From Ferrimonas lipolytica (lineage in GTDB: Bacteria; Pseudomonadota; Gammaproteobacteria; Enterobacterales; Shewanellaceae), in contig NZ_CP051180.1 of the NCBI RefSeq assembly GCF_012295575.1, positions 682,001-746,000 on the forward strand: a DNA stretch of 64,000 bases, in the 5' to 3' direction. Every line of letters begins with the position of its first letter. Position 1 is the first letter of the stretch. Shown here piece by piece: positions 1 through 8,412 of the stretch. The translations under genes and the position numbers were made by a program. Below the pieces are notes generated by a model. It saw only the letters and a list, made by a program, of their open reading frames with translations, was not told where the DNA came from and did not search any database.

Positions 1-351
1 AAACAAGCTGAGATCGCTATCTTAAGAACCATGGGTATGAGCCAAAGCAGTGTCCTCACCAGCTTTATGGTGCAAGGGGCGGTTACTGGCGCGGTTGGCT
101 GTTTGCTCGGTGCCGCTATCGGTTCGCTACTGGCGTGGCGATTGTCTGAGCTGGTGGGGTGGATTGAATCGACCATGGGAATTACCATCTTATCTGGCGA
201 CGTTTACTTTATTGATTTTCTGCCATCGCAACTGCAGTTAAGCGACGTACTGTTAGTTACAGTGTTGGCCTTCATAGTTACGTTGGTGGCGACTTGGTAT
301 CCCGCTTGGCAAGCCAGCCGCTTGAAGCCGGTTGAGGCGTTACACCGCTAG
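1..351 (+). CDS. lolE: Lipoprotein-releasing ABC transporter permease LolE, C-terminal part
   Basis: This is the end of an inner-membrane permease of the LolCDE complex, which extracts mature lipoproteins from the inner membrane and hands them to LolA. The frame is open from base 1 (it begins KQAEIAILRTMG), so the gene starts upstream of the window. The visible 116 residues hold the FtsX-like core: two hydrophobic segments around residues 24-50 and 85-105, and the closing WYPAWQASRLKPVEALHR, typical of the family C-terminus. The DVYFIDFLPSQL stretch is what I associate with LolE rather than LolC, although FMVQG is more LolC-like. Being last before ppiC also suits a lolCDE order. The LolC/LolE choice is the uncertain part. 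Confidence 0.8.
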   Translation, partial: KQAEIAILRTMGMSQSSVLTSFMVQGAVTGAVGCLLGAAIGSLLAWRLSELVGWIESTMGITILSGDVYFIDFLPSQLQLSDVLLVTVLAFIVTLVATWYPAWQASRLKPVEALHR

Positions 352-417
352 CTCTAATGGGGCAAGACTGATAGGATCCGCGCAATTTTTTCGGCTCGCT
401 TAACGAGGAGACCCCTG

Positions 418-699
418 ATGGCTCGCACAGCAGCAGCGTTACACATTTTGGTAAAACATGAAGAGAAAGCCAAAGAATTGCTTACTCAGTTAGAAAAGGG
501 CGCGAACTTTCAAACTCTCGCGAAGAAGCACTCGACCTGCCCATCGGGTAAGAAGGGCGGTAGTCTTGGTGAATTTGGTAAGGGTGATATGGTGCCAGCC
601 TTTGATAAAGCGGTATTTACCGGCGCTATCTTGAAGCCAATTGGTCCAGTAAAAACCAAATTTGGCTTTCATATCATCAAGGTATTGTATCGCACCTAA
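418..699 (+). CDS. ppiC: Peptidyl-prolyl cis-trans isomerase, parvulin type (PpiC)
   Basis: A 93-residue single-domain parvulin, the same length as E. coli PpiC. It catalyses cis-trans isomerisation of peptide bonds preceding proline. There is no signal peptide, so it should be cytoplasmic. The sequence opens [18 protein letters not shown] and contains the parvulin landmarks [19 protein letters not shown] (about residues 38-56), [10 protein letters not shown] and the closing [10 protein letters not shown]. An AACGAGGAG ribosome site precedes the ATG. It stands alone, 66 bp after lolE, with a hairpin behind it. Confidence 0.96.
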   Translation: MARTAAALHILVKHEEKAKELLTQLEKGANFQTLAKKHSTCPSGKKGGSLGEFGKGDMVPAFDKAVFTGAILKPIGPVKTKFGFHIIKVLYRT

Positions 700-737
700 C
701 AGCCCAGCGTGTCTGTTCTAACGAACACGAGAATCGA

Positions 738-766
738 AACTACGGCAGCCTTGGGTTGCCGTAGTT
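738..766 (+). terminator. Stem-loop downstream of ppiC
   Basis: The arms AACTACGGCAGCC and GGTTGCCGTAGTT pair over 13 bp around a 3-base loop, with one G-T wobble. The following sequence (GTTGGTAGCGG) lacks a real T tract, so this may be a weak terminator or a 3'-end stabilising hairpin. Confidence 0.45.
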
Positions 767-979
767 GTTGGTAGCGGCGGGGGGCTCTTCAGCTGAGTCG
801 CTAGGGCGGGTTCTGGCCAGCTGTTGTCATTGCTGCTTACCTAACTAGATTTGAGTTAAATTGTTCATTTTTGCCTAAACCTTGCGCAATGTTGTTGCTG
901 ATCAAGGGTTGGGAGTTATCTTGTTGGCATACTCAGCCCTGTTGTTTTCCAATGTAGTCTATCGACAGGGAGTGATGCG

Positions 980-1141
980 ATGAACAACCAACCTAATGCG
1001 AAAAAGAATGATGTGCCTGCGGTGTGCCCAATGGCGGCTCTGAAAGGCTGTAACCGCTGTCCTATCTATAAGGTGTGTTTACCTAAGTACGTTATTGGTG
1101 ACGAGCCTTTACCGACAAGAACGCCGAAACGGGTAGATTGA
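980..1141 (+). CDS. Small cysteine-rich protein, 53 residues, unknown function
   Basis: A short open frame from ATG 980 to TGA 1141. A good ribosome site (AGGGAG, 967-972) lies 7 bases upstream. It reads MNNQPNAKKNDVPAVCPMAA and continues with a compact Cys cluster: C16, C24, C27 and C33, in the arrangement C-x7-C-x2-C-x5-C, where C24-C27 is a CNRC knuckle. Four cysteines in 18 residues suggest zinc or iron-sulfur binding; this is inference. There is no signal peptide or membrane segment. I do not recognise the family. It is followed by a mobile element copy and preceded by about 280 bp in which I see only the ppiC hairpin. Confidence 0.6.
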   Translation: MNNQPNAKKNDVPAVCPMAALKGCNRCPIYKVCLPKYVIGDEPLPTRTPKRVD

Positions 1142-1173
1142 GTTAAGCAGGGTGCTTGCAACGCATAAAAAAT

Positions 1174-1419
1174 GGCTGTGTCGTAGTTAGCTGTTGAAGT
1201 TTATCTTAAGTCTTCGGCTTCATCGATTGCGGTGCTTTTAGGGGGAGCTTCGCCCCCTTTGGAATCCCCCTTGCCTTAGGTCGCAGTCCAAAGCGCTTCG
1301 CTGGACTGCTCCAATGCGGCAGAAGATCAACGGCGGTAGTGCTTTCCCCTTGTACCAAAACTCGCCTAGCCGATGCTTTAACTGTATTAGAAAGAACAAC
1401 ACTTAATTGGTACACAGCC
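1174..1419 (-). mobile_element. MITE-like element, copy 1 (reverse orientation)
   Basis: A 246-bp non-coding element of the family also found at 35519, 37079 and 40469, here inverted relative to those. It starts GGCTGTGTCG and ends ACACAGCC. The ends form imperfect terminal inverted repeats of about 26 bp. It is flanked by a perfect 8-bp direct repeat TAAAAAAT (1166-1173 and 1420-1427), a clear target duplication. Inside are a GGGGGAGCTTCGCCCCC hairpin and blocks shared with all copies. It lacks the TGCATACAA-containing module of about 35 bp seen in the other three. The 69-codon minus-strand frame inside it has no support as a gene. Confidence 0.9.
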
Positions 1420-1420
1420 T

Positions 1421-1452
1421 AAAAAATGGCAGCTCTAGTGGCTGCCATTTTT
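1421..1452 (-). terminator. Intrinsic terminator of the DUF2062 gene
   Basis: Perfect 12-bp arms AAAAATGGCAGC (1422-1433) and GCTGCCATTTTT (1441-1452) enclose a 7-base loop. Read on the minus strand the hairpin is followed by a T tract. That tract is the target duplication of the adjacent MITE copy. Confidence 0.85.
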
Positions 1453-1466
1453 ATATCTTGTTGAGA

Positions 1467-1994
1467 TTAACTGTATCGCTTAGCTCGGTTTTTTTGCCGT
1501 TTGCGCCAGTTAAATAGAATGCCATATCTCCACAAGCTATTGATTATAAAGTAAGTAAATGCTGCACTGATAATGCCAAGCATCGCGCAGCCTAAAAGCA
1601 TCGGCGGGCCGACAGAGTGAATGCTTTCTGCCAGCCACTGCCAACTGAGCTCAAAGTTAAAGTCAGTCCGTTCTATTCCTAAGATGGATACGCCAAATGC
1701 GTAGGCGCTGTAGAACATAATTGGCATGGTGATTGGGTTTGAAATCCACACTGTAGCCACTGCTAAAGGCAGGTTCACCCCAAATAATATTGCGCTAAAG
1801 GCCGCTAATAACATCTGAAAGGGGATTGGCACCCAACACACTAATACGCCCAAGGCTAACGCGCCGGAGGCTGAGCGTCGGTTTAGATGCCATATGTTGG
1901 CTTGTTGCATCCATGGCCCCAGCAGCTTCAAATACTTATGCTGCCTCAACTGCTCTGGATCAGGCATGATGCGTTTAAATGTTCTTCTTGGCAT
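1467..1994 (-). CDS. DUF2062 family inner-membrane protein
   Basis: A 175-residue protein starting MPRRTFKRIMPDPEQLRQHK. Hydrophobic segments lie at roughly residues 46-75, 78-105 and 130-155, ending in a basic tail (FNWRKRQKNRAKRYS). The segment WISNPITMPIMFYSAYAFG with NP-IT-P is the signature I associate with DUF2062 proteins, whose function is unknown. It is divergent from comEC, and the two start codons overlap. In Shewanella a DUF2062 gene sits in the same position between lolCDE and comEC, which supports orthology. The gene ends at its own terminator. Confidence 0.88.
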   Translation of the reverse strand: MPRRTFKRIMPDPEQLRQHKYLKLLGPWMQQANIWHLNRRSASGALALGVLVCWVPIPFQMLLAAFSAILFGVNLPLAVATVWISNPITMPIMFYSAYAFGVSILGIERTDFNFELSWQWLAESIHSVGPPMLLGCAMLGIISAAFTYFIINSLWRYGILFNWRKRQKNRAKRYS

Positions 1995-4224
1995 GTGTTA
2001 CAACGTCACCTTATACCCAAAGTCCAATCGAATATTGCTGGGATGGATAAGTGCTTTAGCGACAGTGGTCGTCTGGCCCGCACTGGCTCCGCTCCCGGTA
2101 TTAGTTGTTGGCGTTCCCGCACTTTGGCTGCTTCGGCGCTTTCCTATCTCGTTCGGTTTTGCTGCAGGCTTGTTGTATGGCCAGTTTTGGTGCCACCATC
2201 TTAGCGGCACCGACCACCCTATTCCGTTAGGAAAGATGGTCGTAGTGGCGAAACTAAACTCCGCCCCGAACAGCGACGAACTATACCAGCGTAACCATTG
2301 GTTGGTCGAGTCAGTCAATGATCAAACCTTGCCGTGGTATGTCAGCAAAACGGTCGAGTTGAGCTGGCATCGGCCACCACCGCTGCAACTAGGCCAAACC
2401 TATCGGTTAGAGGTGAAACTGAAGCCCCCTAGTGGGGTTGTTAATCTAGGCGGCTTTAATCGATACCGGCATCTTCTGTCGCGCCATGTGGTCGCCAGCG
2501 GCTACGTCCGCCGGGGGGAGCTTCTCAGGTTGCAAGCGCATTGGCGTGGTGAGTTGTTACAGCGCCTAGCAGCGGCAACCGCTTTGTTACCTCAAGGAGA
2601 CATGATCCGCACATTGGTGTTGGCGGACGATCGCAGCGTAACCGACGAACGCTGGCAACAGATGCGTAAAGCTGGCCTGATTCACCTGTTGGCTATATCG
2701 GGTTTGCATCTATCTATTATGGCAGGGGCTGTGTTTACTGGGCTCAATTGGATTCGGCGTTACTTCTTTGCCGATGCTAGAGGGCATGGTTTGGCGCTGG
2801 TATGGCTAGCAACCGCAATGGCCGCTATTGGTTATGGCTGGTTGGCGGGGATGGAGTTACCAACACTACGAGCTACGGTGGCAGTGGTGTTTACGCTGTT
2901 GCTGCTGTGGGTTCGACGGCAAGCTCGGCCGTGGGAGCTGCTCCTGCGCGTTGCGGCACTGGTGTTGCTAGTGCAGCCCTTGGCCTCCATGGCCGCAGGT
3001 TTTTGGCTTAGCTTTGGCGCTGTAAGCGCTATCTTATTATTTGCGTGGTGGTGTCCACGGCCAACAACACGGCTACGTCAGTTAGGCTGGTTTTTCCGCT
3101 TACAAATAGTGTTGACACTACTGATGTGTTTGCTCCAAGGGGTGTGGTTTGGCACCTATTCATTCCATGGGGTGTGGACCAACATCTTGTTGCTTCCCTA
3201 TTTTTCATTGTTGGTACTGCCGCTGTGTTTGCTATTGAGCCTGTCCTATTTCATTGGCTTACCGTCGAGTTGGTTGCAGCTTGCTGATTGGTTATTGTGG
3301 CCGATTGCAGAGGTGGCTCAATTTGCAGCTGAACTCACTGTGGGTTTTGGCTTTTTAGCCAGTAGCATGGTTTGGCCATTGTGCTTGTTGGCTTTGGCTA
3401 TTGCAGTGGCTTTTTATCAATTGGTGGCGCAGTGGCGGCTCTGCAGCGGGGTGCTACTGATGAGTGCGCTTATGTGGTGGCGTTTACCGGTACCGCAATG
3501 GCAGCTCGACGTGATTGATGTCGGTCAAGGGCTGGCGTTATTGATAACCCATCAACAACAGGTGTTACTTTACGATACCGGTGCCGGTTTCCCCAGTGGC
3601 TTCAGCTATGCAAAAAATGCTATCTACCCGCTGATGCAACAGCGCGGTATTGCACAGGTCGATACATTGGTGATTAGTCATGGCGACAATGACCATGCTG
3701 GCGGAATGGGCTGGCTTAAAGAGCAGGTACCAATCGACCTGCATATCGGCCACGGCGGTGACCGTTGCCAACAAGGTCCCAGTCAGTGGGGGCAGCTCAC
3801 GCTATCTTGGTTTCAAGCTGAGGCTGACGGCAATGATGGCTCTTGCGTATTGCTTATTGAGTCAGCAACCCATCGATTATTGCTTAGCGGTGATATTGAG
3901 AAAGACGGTGAGCAGGCTTGGTTGGCTGCTACGCGGGACAGTAAGGTAGATGTGCTCATTGCACCGCATCATGGCTCCAATACCTCAAGCTCTGCTGCTT
4001 TTGTCGCACGCACTGCCCCGACTCATGTGGTCTTTGCCGCGGGCCGAAATAATCGTTGGGGCTTCCCTAAAAGCGAGGTAATTCAGCGTTATCGCCAACT
4101 TGGTTCTACCCTTTGGACTAGTGGCCAACAGGGGCAGATTCAATTTAATTTTCATGGTAGTGGCGAAATTTTAGTCGAAACATATCGGCGTAATTGGTTT
4201 CCTTGGTGGTATAACCAGCAGTAG
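1993..4224 (+). CDS. comEC: DNA internalisation channel ComEC/Rec2
   Basis: An integral membrane protein for transport of single-stranded DNA across the inner membrane during natural transformation. The order is an N-terminal membrane/OB-like region (DUF4131), the Competence domain with many hydrophobic segments (MRKAGLIHLLAISGLHLS at about 225 is its hallmark), and a C-terminal metallo-beta-lactamase-like domain with HGDNDHAGG at about 563 and APHHGSNTSSS near 660. The frame is open further upstream, but an earlier ATG (1894) would run 100 bp into the divergent DUF2062 gene. I therefore take ATG 1993, giving 743 residues. No convincing ribosome site is visible there, and TTG 2035 (LLGWISAL) is an alternative. 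Confidence 0.92.
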   Translation: MCYNVTLYPKSNRILLGWISALATVVVWPALAPLPVLVVGVPALWLLRRFPISFGFAAGLLYGQFWCHHLSGTDHPIPLGKMVVVAKLNSAPNSDELYQRNHWLVESVNDQTLPWYVSKTVELSWHRPPPLQLGQTYRLEVKLKPPSGVVNLGGFNRYRHLLSRHVVASGYVRRGELLRLQAHWRGELLQRLAAATALLPQGDMIRTLVLADDRSVTDERWQQMRKAGLIHLLAISGLHLSIMAGAVFTGLNWIRRYFFADARGHGLALVWLATAMAAIGYGWLAGMELPTLRATVAVVFTLLLLWVRRQARPWELLLRVAALVLLVQPLASMAAGFWLSFGAVSAILLFAWWCPRPTTRLRQLGWFFRLQIVLTLLMCLLQGVWFGTYSFHGVWTNILLLPYFSLLVLPLCLLLSLSYFIGLPSSWLQLADWLLWPIAEVAQFAAELTVGFGFLASSMVWPLCLLALAIAVAFYQLVAQWRLCSGVLLMSALMWWRLPVPQWQLDVIDVGQGLALLITHQQQVLLYDTGAGFPSGFSYAKNAIYPLMQQRGIAQVDTLVISHGDNDHAGGMGWLKEQVPIDLHIGHGGDRCQQGPSQWGQLTLSWFQAEADGNDGSCVLLIESATHRLLLSGDIEKDGEQAWLAATRDSKVDVLIAPHHGSNTSSSAAFVARTAPTHVVFAAGRNNRWGFPKSEVIQRYRQLGSTLWTSGQQGQIQFNFHGSGEILVETYRRNWFPWWYNQQ

Positions 4225-4295
4225 TGCACGCAAAATTTGGTATCGAACCACGGGCAAAGTAGAATGAGCGACTTTCTAAGCAACGAAGTACTGAC

Positions 4296-6044
4296 ATGAG
4301 TTCAGGAAAAACAGGCGCCTTTCGCGCAACTTTCAAGCGGTTGTGGCCATACGTTCGCCAATACAAATCCGGATTTTTTGCGGCCATCATCGGTATGGCC
4401 GTTTATGGTGTTGTTGATGCGTCGCTGGTTTATATGATTAAACCGTTAATCGATAACGGCCTTGCTGCAAGTGATCCGGCAACCTTGCGTTTTGCGCCGC
4501 TGGTGATTTTAGGGCTGTTTCTGTTTCGCGGTATCGCTAACTTTGTCTCAACTTATTGCCTTGCTTGGGTGAGCCAAAACGTTATCCACAATATGCGACA
4601 AGAGATCTTTGGCAAGTATCTACGGTTGCCGGTGAGCTTCTTTGACTCTAACTCTACCGGGGATTTGATCTCCAAAGTCACTTATGATGCCGAACAGGTG
4701 TCACGGGCTTCTTCCAGTGGTTTGATCATTATCGTTCGCGCCAGTTTCACCCTGATAGGCTTGTTGGCAATCATGTTTTGGGAAAGTTGGCAGCTGTCGG
4801 CTATCTTCTTCCTCATTGGCCCTATTATTGCGTTGGTGATTAGCACCGTAAGCAAACGCTTCCGAGCAGTGTCTAAGCGAATTCAAGGAGCCATGGGAGG
4901 GGTTACCACTGTCTCCGAGCAGATGTTAAAGGGCCATAAGAATGTGCTGGCTTTTGGTGGGCAGGAAGTTGAATTAAAAAGATTTACTAAGGCCAGTAAT
5001 CGCACTAGGCAGCAAAACATGAAGCTGTCTGCGGCCTCAGCTCTAAGCCAACCGTTGATTCAAATTATCGCTGCCATTGGCTTGAGTGTGGTGTTGTTTG
5101 TGGCCAGTTTTCCATCGATCTTAAACAGCCTTACTCCAGGCTCGTTTGTGGTAATTATTGGCTCGATGATGGCACTGATGACACCAATTAAGCAGCTGAC
5201 TAAGGTTAACGTGCAGCTTCAGCGCGGTGTTGCCGCCGCCGAAAGTATCTTTGCAGTATTGGATGAGCCGGAAGTTGACGATACTGGCACCAAAACATTG
5301 GGTCGTAGTGACGGTAAGATTGAAGTTAACGACTTAACCTTCCAGTACCCAAGTTCTGAAGGACCGGTATTGAAACAGGTCAATCTATCGGTACCTGCGG
5401 GGAAAACGCTGGCGTTAGTTGGTCGTTCTGGTTCTGGTAAGTCGACCTTGTCTAATCTGTTGCCTCGATTTTATGAGATCAATCAAGGCTCAATCGCCAT
5501 CGATGATGTCGATATTCGCGAGCTCACCATGGCCAGTCTCCGGCAGCAGATGGCGATTGTGTCGCAGCAAGTGGTGCTGTTTAACGACACCATTGCCAAT
5601 AACATTGCTTATGCCTGTGATGAAGCGGTTACTCGTGCTCAGATTGAAGCAGCAGCTGAGGCGGCGCATGTATTGGTGTTCACTAACGATATGCCTGAAG
5701 GCCTAGATACCATGGTGGGGGAAGATGGGTTGATGCTCTCCGGAGGTCAACGTCAGCGCATCGCCATTGCTCGAGCTATTTTACGTGATACCCCAATTTT
5801 GATTTTGGATGAAGCCACTTCCGCACTAGATACTGAGTCTGAGCGGGTGATTCAGTCGGCATTGGATCGTCTGGCCGCCAGTCGTACCTCTATCGTTATT
5901 GCCCACCGCCTTTCTACTATTGAGAAAGCCGATGAGATTGTGGTGATGGATAAGGGTGAAATCGTTGAGCGCGGCACTCACCAGCAGTTATTGGCTAAGC
6001 AGGGTGCTTATGCTCAGTTGCACGCGATGCAGTTCGGTGAATAA
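4296..6044 (+). CDS. msbA: Lipid A export ABC transporter MsbA
   Basis: A half-size ABC exporter that flips lipid A-core from the inner to the outer leaflet of the inner membrane using ATP. At 582 residues it equals the E. coli protein. The N-terminal transmembrane domain has six hydrophobic segments in about residues 25-320, with the MsbA landmark SFFDSNSTGDLISK. The nucleotide-binding domain has Walker A GRSGSGKST at 376, signature LSGGQRQR at 481, Walker B ILILDEATSALD shortly after, and a switch histidine in AHRLST. It lies 18 bp before lpxK, forming an msbA-lpxK-Trm112-kdsB unit. Confidence 0.97.
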   Translation: MSSGKTGAFRATFKRLWPYVRQYKSGFFAAIIGMAVYGVVDASLVYMIKPLIDNGLAASDPATLRFAPLVILGLFLFRGIANFVSTYCLAWVSQNVIHNMRQEIFGKYLRLPVSFFDSNSTGDLISKVTYDAEQVSRASSSGLIIIVRASFTLIGLLAIMFWESWQLSAIFFLIGPIIALVISTVSKRFRAVSKRIQGAMGGVTTVSEQMLKGHKNVLAFGGQEVELKRFTKASNRTRQQNMKLSAASALSQPLIQIIAAIGLSVVLFVASFPSILNSLTPGSFVVIIGSMMALMTPIKQLTKVNVQLQRGVAAAESIFAVLDEPEVDDTGTKTLGRSDGKIEVNDLTFQYPSSEGPVLKQVNLSVPAGKTLALVGRSGSGKSTLSNLLPRFYEINQGSIAIDDVDIRELTMASLRQQMAIVSQQVVLFNDTIANNIAYACDEAVTRAQIEAAAEAAHVLVFTNDMPEGLDTMVGEDGLMLSGGQRQRIAIARAILRDTPILILDEATSALDTESERVIQSALDRLAASRTSIVIAHRLSTIEKADEIVVMDKGEIVERGTHQQLLAKQGAYAQLHAMQFGE

Positions 6045-6062
6045 CGGTTTAGGTGGTCTCTA

Positions 6063-7049
6063 GTGCAGCAATGGTTTGAACGAGCATGGCAACACGGTCA
6101 TCCGCTGCTGTGGTTATTGGCTCCATTAACGCTTCTGTTTATTGGCATTAGCGCGTTGCGGCGTTGGTTGTTTGCTGCTGGTGTCAAATCCTCAATTGAG
6201 GTTGATGTACCGGTAGTCGTGGTTGGCAACATTAGTGTTGGCGGTAACGGTAAAACGCCAACGGTGTTGTATCTCACTGAGCTACTGCAACGCAGTGGTT
6301 ACCGGCCGGGGATCATCAGTCGCGGCTACGGTGGCGACAGCAAGCAGCATCCGATGTTGGTTGACAGCAACAGCGATCCGAAGCTCTGTGGTGACGAACC
6401 ATTATTAATGGCTCAGCGGAGCCAAGTGCCGTTGGCCGTAGGCTCTGACCGTGTTGCTGCTGCCAAGCTGCTGATTGATTCGGGGTTGGTCGATATCTTA
6501 ATTAGCGACGATGGCATGCAGCACTATCGGCTTGGGCGTACTATTGAAGTGGCGGTGATTGATGGTGTTCGCCGCTTTGGTAATGGGTTGCGATTGCCGA
6601 TGGGTCCACTGCGCGAGTCCGTCGGTCGCCTCCAGTACTGTGATTTGCTTATTTGCAATGGCGGTACAGCGCAATCGGGGGAGTGGCTGATGAAGCTTCA
6701 ACCCGCAGATTGGCTTAAGGTCGATGGCAGCGGTGCTGCGACTCCTGCGGGGGAGATGGTGGCGATGGCTGGAATCGGTCATCCCCCTCGATTTTTTGAT
6801 ACGATCGCTGAGCTCGGTTTACGTCCGGTACAATGCCACGCCTTCGTTGATCATATGCCTTACAGTGCTGAGATGTTGATGCCGCTGGTATCCGCTGAGC
6901 AGTCGTTATTAATGACAGAAAAAGATGCGGTTAAGTGTCGCGACTTTGCCCAGCACAACTGGTATTACCTACCTGTCAGTGCTAATTTGGGCGAAAAATT
7001 TGATAGTCACTTTTTGACTTTACTGAAGGAAAAGCTCAATGGCGTTTGA
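6063..7049 (+). CDS. lpxK: Tetraacyldisaccharide 4'-kinase LpxK
   Basis: Phosphorylates the 4' position of the tetraacyldisaccharide precursor to give lipid IVA, the sixth step of the Raetz pathway, at the inner membrane. It has 328 residues. An N-terminal hydrophobic anchor lies at about residues 14-38, followed by the P-loop [11 protein letters not shown] at 55-65. The [10 protein letters not shown] motif around 149 is typical of LpxK. The start codon is GTG at 6063, preceded by AGGTGG. The stop overlaps the next gene by 11 bp, indicating translational coupling. Confidence 0.96.
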   Translation: MQQWFERAWQHGHPLLWLLAPLTLLFIGISALRRWLFAAGVKSSIEVDVPVVVVGNISVGGNGKTPTVLYLTELLQRSGYRPGIISRGYGGDSKQHPMLVDSNSDPKLCGDEPLLMAQRSQVPLAVGSDRVAAAKLLIDSGLVDILISDDGMQHYRLGRTIEVAVIDGVRRFGNGLRLPMGPLRESVGRLQYCDLLICNGGTAQSGEWLMKLQPADWLKVDGSGAATPAGEMVAMAGIGHPPRFFDTIAELGLRPVQCHAFVDHMPYSAEMLMPLVSAEQSLLMTEKDAVKCRDFAQHNWYYLPVSANLGEKFDSHFLTLLKEKLNGV

Positions 7050-7218
7050 TCATAAGTTGTTGGAAATCATCGCTTGCCCAGTGTGCAAGGGAAAGCTGGA
7101 ATATGATCGTGACGGTCAGCGTTTGATCTGTCGTGCCGATCGCTTGGTATACAGCATTGATGAAGGGATCCCAGTGTTGTTAGAAGACCGAGCAACGCCG
7201 CTAGAGAGTAACGACTAA
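7039..7218 (+). CDS. Trm112/YcaR family small zinc-ribbon-like protein
   Basis: A 59-residue protein, [20 protein letters not shown] at its start. It has the Trm112-like fold signature: C13-x2-C16 with a further C31, and the closing [10 protein letters not shown]. Genes of this type sit between lpxK and kdsB in many gammaproteobacteria (E. coli ycaR). Eukaryotic Trm112 activates methyltransferases; the bacterial role is not established. It overlaps lpxK by 11 bp and its stop TAA shares one base with the kdsB ATG (TAATG), so the three genes are coupled. Confidence 0.93.
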   Translation: MAFDHKLLEIIACPVCKGKLEYDRDGQRLICRADRLVYSIDEGIPVLLEDRATPLESND

Positions 7219-7958
7219 TGAGCTTTGTTGCGGTTATCCCTGCACGTTATGGCTCCAGCCGCCTGCCAGGTAAGCCTCTTGCAGAGATAGCAGGTAAGCC
7301 GATGGTCGCTCACGTTGTTGACCGTGCTAAGCAGTCCGGTGCCGCTCGCGTTGTGGTTGCAACCGATGACCAACGTGTTGTTGCTGCCCTTGGTAACCGC
7401 TGTGAAGTGCTGATGACCTCAGCAGATCACCAGTCCGGTACTGAGCGCCTGGCTGAAGTGGTTGAGTTGCTGCAACTGAGTGACGACACCATCGTGGTGA
7501 ATGTACAGGGGGATGAGCCGTTGATCCCTGCGGCCAATATCAGTCAGGTAGCGGCAAACCTAACCGACAGTAAAGCGCGTATGTCGACGTTAGCGGTGGC
7601 TATTGCCGACGCAGAAGAGATGCACAATCCTAATGCGGTCAAGGTTGTGTGCGATGAAGAAGGCTATGCACTCTATTTCTCACGCGCAGCCATTCCATGG
7701 GACCGTGACAGCTTTAACCAACAGCTTGGGGTAAGCCCAGGTGCATTGCGCCACGTTGGGATCTACGGATACCGTGCTGGCTTTATTCGCGATTACATTC
7801 GCTGGCCGGTTAGTCCGCTCGAACAGATTGAGTCGCTAGAGCAACTTCGAGTACTCTATCAAGGTGAAAAAATTCATGTCGCTGAGGCGATTGAGCCACC
7901 GCCTGCCGGGGTTGATACCGCTGAAGATTTAGCCAGAGTGCAAGCTATTCTGAGCTAA
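7218..7958 (+). CDS. kdsB: 3-deoxy-manno-octulosonate cytidylyltransferase KdsB
   Basis: Activates KDO with CTP to CMP-KDO for attachment to lipid A in LPS synthesis; cytoplasmic. It has 246 residues, close to the E. coli length. The N-terminal nucleotide-binding motif [15 protein letters not shown] (8-22) and [11 protein letters not shown] near 97 are the family hallmarks. Later AIPWDRD and HVGIYGYR are also conserved. It is the last gene of the msbA operon and is followed by a strong terminator. Confidence 0.97.
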   Translation: MSFVAVIPARYGSSRLPGKPLAEIAGKPMVAHVVDRAKQSGAARVVVATDDQRVVAALGNRCEVLMTSADHQSGTERLAEVVELLQLSDDTIVVNVQGDEPLIPAANISQVAANLTDSKARMSTLAVAIADAEEMHNPNAVKVVCDEEGYALYFSRAAIPWDRDSFNQQLGVSPGALRHVGIYGYRAGFIRDYIRWPVSPLEQIESLEQLRVLYQGEKIHVAEAIEPPPAGVDTAEDLARVQAILS

Positions 7959-7973
7959 ACACTAAGTAACAAT

Positions 7974-8002
7974 AAAAAGAGCACCGCTAAGGTGCTCTTT
8001 TT
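7974..8002. terminator. Bidirectional terminator between kdsB and the DUF-type membrane gene
   Basis: Perfect arms AAAAAGAGCACC and GGTGCTCTTTTT enclose a 5-base loop. Because both flanks are A/T tracts it can serve kdsB on the plus strand and the gene at 8022 on the minus strand. Confidence 0.9.
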
Positions 8003-8021
8003 GATCCTAGTGAGAGCGGCG

Positions 8022-8408
8022 TCAATTATAGTCGGGCCATAGCTCTTTTTGAGTTTCGGTTACTAGGTAGTTAAGGCGTTCTGGAGCAGGGGTGTCTTCT
8101 AACAGGATGCTGGTTGCGGCCAATTGGATCAAAATAATGAATACACAGACAATGACGGCTTTCCAGTATGGGCAATCTAAAACTAAGCTGACGGCAAATG
8201 CTCCGGCAAAGATGCTGGCTAGCCACGCAAACTGAGTGTCGTCGATTAGCTTAAATGCCATATCTTGCAAGGCTAGCACCGCGACTATACCGATAACGGC
8301 CCCAATAAAACTGGGGTTGCCGGTGCGTAAGACTCGTGCGCCGACATAGACCGGGGTGAGTCCAATAACTAAAGAGGCAGCAAGAAATAGCGCCAGTTGC
8401 ATCAGCAT
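8022..8408 (-). CDS. Hypothetical membrane protein, 128 residues
   Basis: I do not recognise this protein. It starts MLMQLALFLAASLVIGL and shows four hydrophobic stretches at about residues 3-24, 34-52, 60-78 and 82-102. A soluble C-terminal tail follows, ending TQKELWPDYN. It begins 4 bp after the stop of the metallo-hydrolase gene on the same strand, so the two are probably co-transcribed and share the terminator at 7974-8002. A second ATG lies two codons in. Confidence 0.7.
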   Translation of the reverse strand: MLMQLALFLAASLVIGLTPVYVGARVLRTGNPSFIGAVIGIVAVLALQDMAFKLIDDTQFAWLASIFAGAFAVSLVLDCPYWKAVIVCVFIILIQLAATSILLEDTPAPERLNYLVTETQKELWPDYN

Positions 8409-8412
8409 AGTG

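Noticed and set aside
1206-1415. 69-codon minus-strand frame inside MITE copy 1
   Set aside because: It spans the element almost end to end, has no ribosome site and is not kept open in the other copies.
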